38,797 nt of DNA from Bacillota bacterium (lineage in GTDB: Bacteria > Bacillota > Sulfobacillia > Sulfobacillales > Sulfobacillaceae), in NCBI GenBank assembly GCA_026627385.1, contig JAPNUR010000029.1:1-38797 (forward strand). Direction: 5' to 3'. Below, piece by piece: positions 38,542 through 38,797 of the stretch. Position 1 is the first letter of the stretch; every line of letters starts with the position of its first letter. The notes beneath the pieces were generated by a model. It made no database searches and was not told where the DNA came from. It saw only the letters and a program-made list of their open reading frames with translations. Both the position numbers and the translations under genes were made by a program.

Positions 38542-38797
38542 GTTCCTCGAGTCCTCGCCAAGGAACGCGGTAACGTACGGCGACGGCGACTGCTATTACC
38601 CGTCGCGGATTAGCGATGCCAGGCTCCCCTTAAAACCCGCAATGGAATACCCGGCAACGCGACAAGGCATTAACCACGGGCCAAAGAAACCCGGCACGCC
38701 TGATCTTGTCGTAGTCCGGTGATGACGTCTGTAGGCTGATGTAAAAACAAGAGGTCTGAGCTACGATAGAAATATCCCTAAATCTATCAAGGAGGCC
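38542..38797. other. End of window: no supported gene, ribosome-binding site at edge
   Basis: No recognisable coding region. A frame from 38534 (62 residues, Pro/Arg-rich) overlaps the HEPN stop but has no motif. The window ends in AAGGAGGCC (38789-38797), a strong ribosome-binding site, so another gene probably starts just beyond. Confidence 0.4.

Noticed and set aside
1-38797. CRISPR array, tRNA or rRNA genes, prophage
   Set aside because: No regularly spaced repeats, cloverleaf sequences, rRNA segments or phage structural genes were recognised.

Overview
This window looks like a chromosomal segment of a moderately GC-rich, spore-forming Bacillota. A Sulfobacillus-like organism is my best guess, made from memory of gene order and not verified. 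The core, about 9.0 to 36.9 kb, follows the Bacillus subtilis yaaO-to-spoVT block: Orn/Lys/Arg decarboxylase, tmk, darA, holB, yazA, rsmI, abrB, metG, tatD, yabE, ksgA, veg, ispE, purR, spoVG, glmU, prs, pth, fin, mfd, spoVT. Nearly all of it is on the + strand. Sporulation-linked genes (spoVG, fin, spoVT, abrB) and putative sigma-H and sigma-G type promoters support a spore former.

Layout: 0-4.5 kb is accessory DNA. It holds a decayed IS110 transposase remnant, a hicBA toxin-antitoxin pair, and an intact IS110-family element. That element has 27-bp imperfect terminal inverted repeats and a strongly structured non-coding end, and it has inserted into an IS1634-type transposase gene that also carries an in-frame stop. 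4.5-8.7 kb holds tatA and two divergent glycoside-hydrolase-like genes, both apparently missing their 5' ends where they meet at about 6.65-6.7 kb. 9.05-13.2 kb is the decarboxylase-tmk-darA-holB-yazA-rsmI operon, closed by a convergent abrB. 13.8-14.6 kb is a nucleotidyltransferase/HEPN pair. 14.7-14.95 kb is a T-box leader controlling metG, followed by tatD, a YabE-like 3D-domain protein, ksgA and a YkuK-like gene.

20.3-28.4 kb holds veg, a cyanophycin module (cphB-cphA) inserted between veg and ispE, then ispE, a MobA-like nucleotidyltransferase, purR, a threonine ammonia-lyase and spoVG. cphB seems to start at a non-canonical AUC codon just downstream of a terminator-like hairpin. 28.6-36.9 kb runs glmU, prs, pth, fin, mfd, a PPIC-type exported foldase and spoVT, ending in a strong terminator. 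37.0-37.8 kb is unexplained DNA. The window closes with a second, differently built nucleotidyltransferase/HEPN pair.

The core genes supply DNA replication and repair (tmk, holB, mfd), translation (metG, ksgA, rsmI, pth), precursors (ispE, glmU, prs, purR control) and developmental regulation. The ends carry mobile elements and toxin-antitoxin-like modules. No rRNA, tRNA or CRISPR array was seen.
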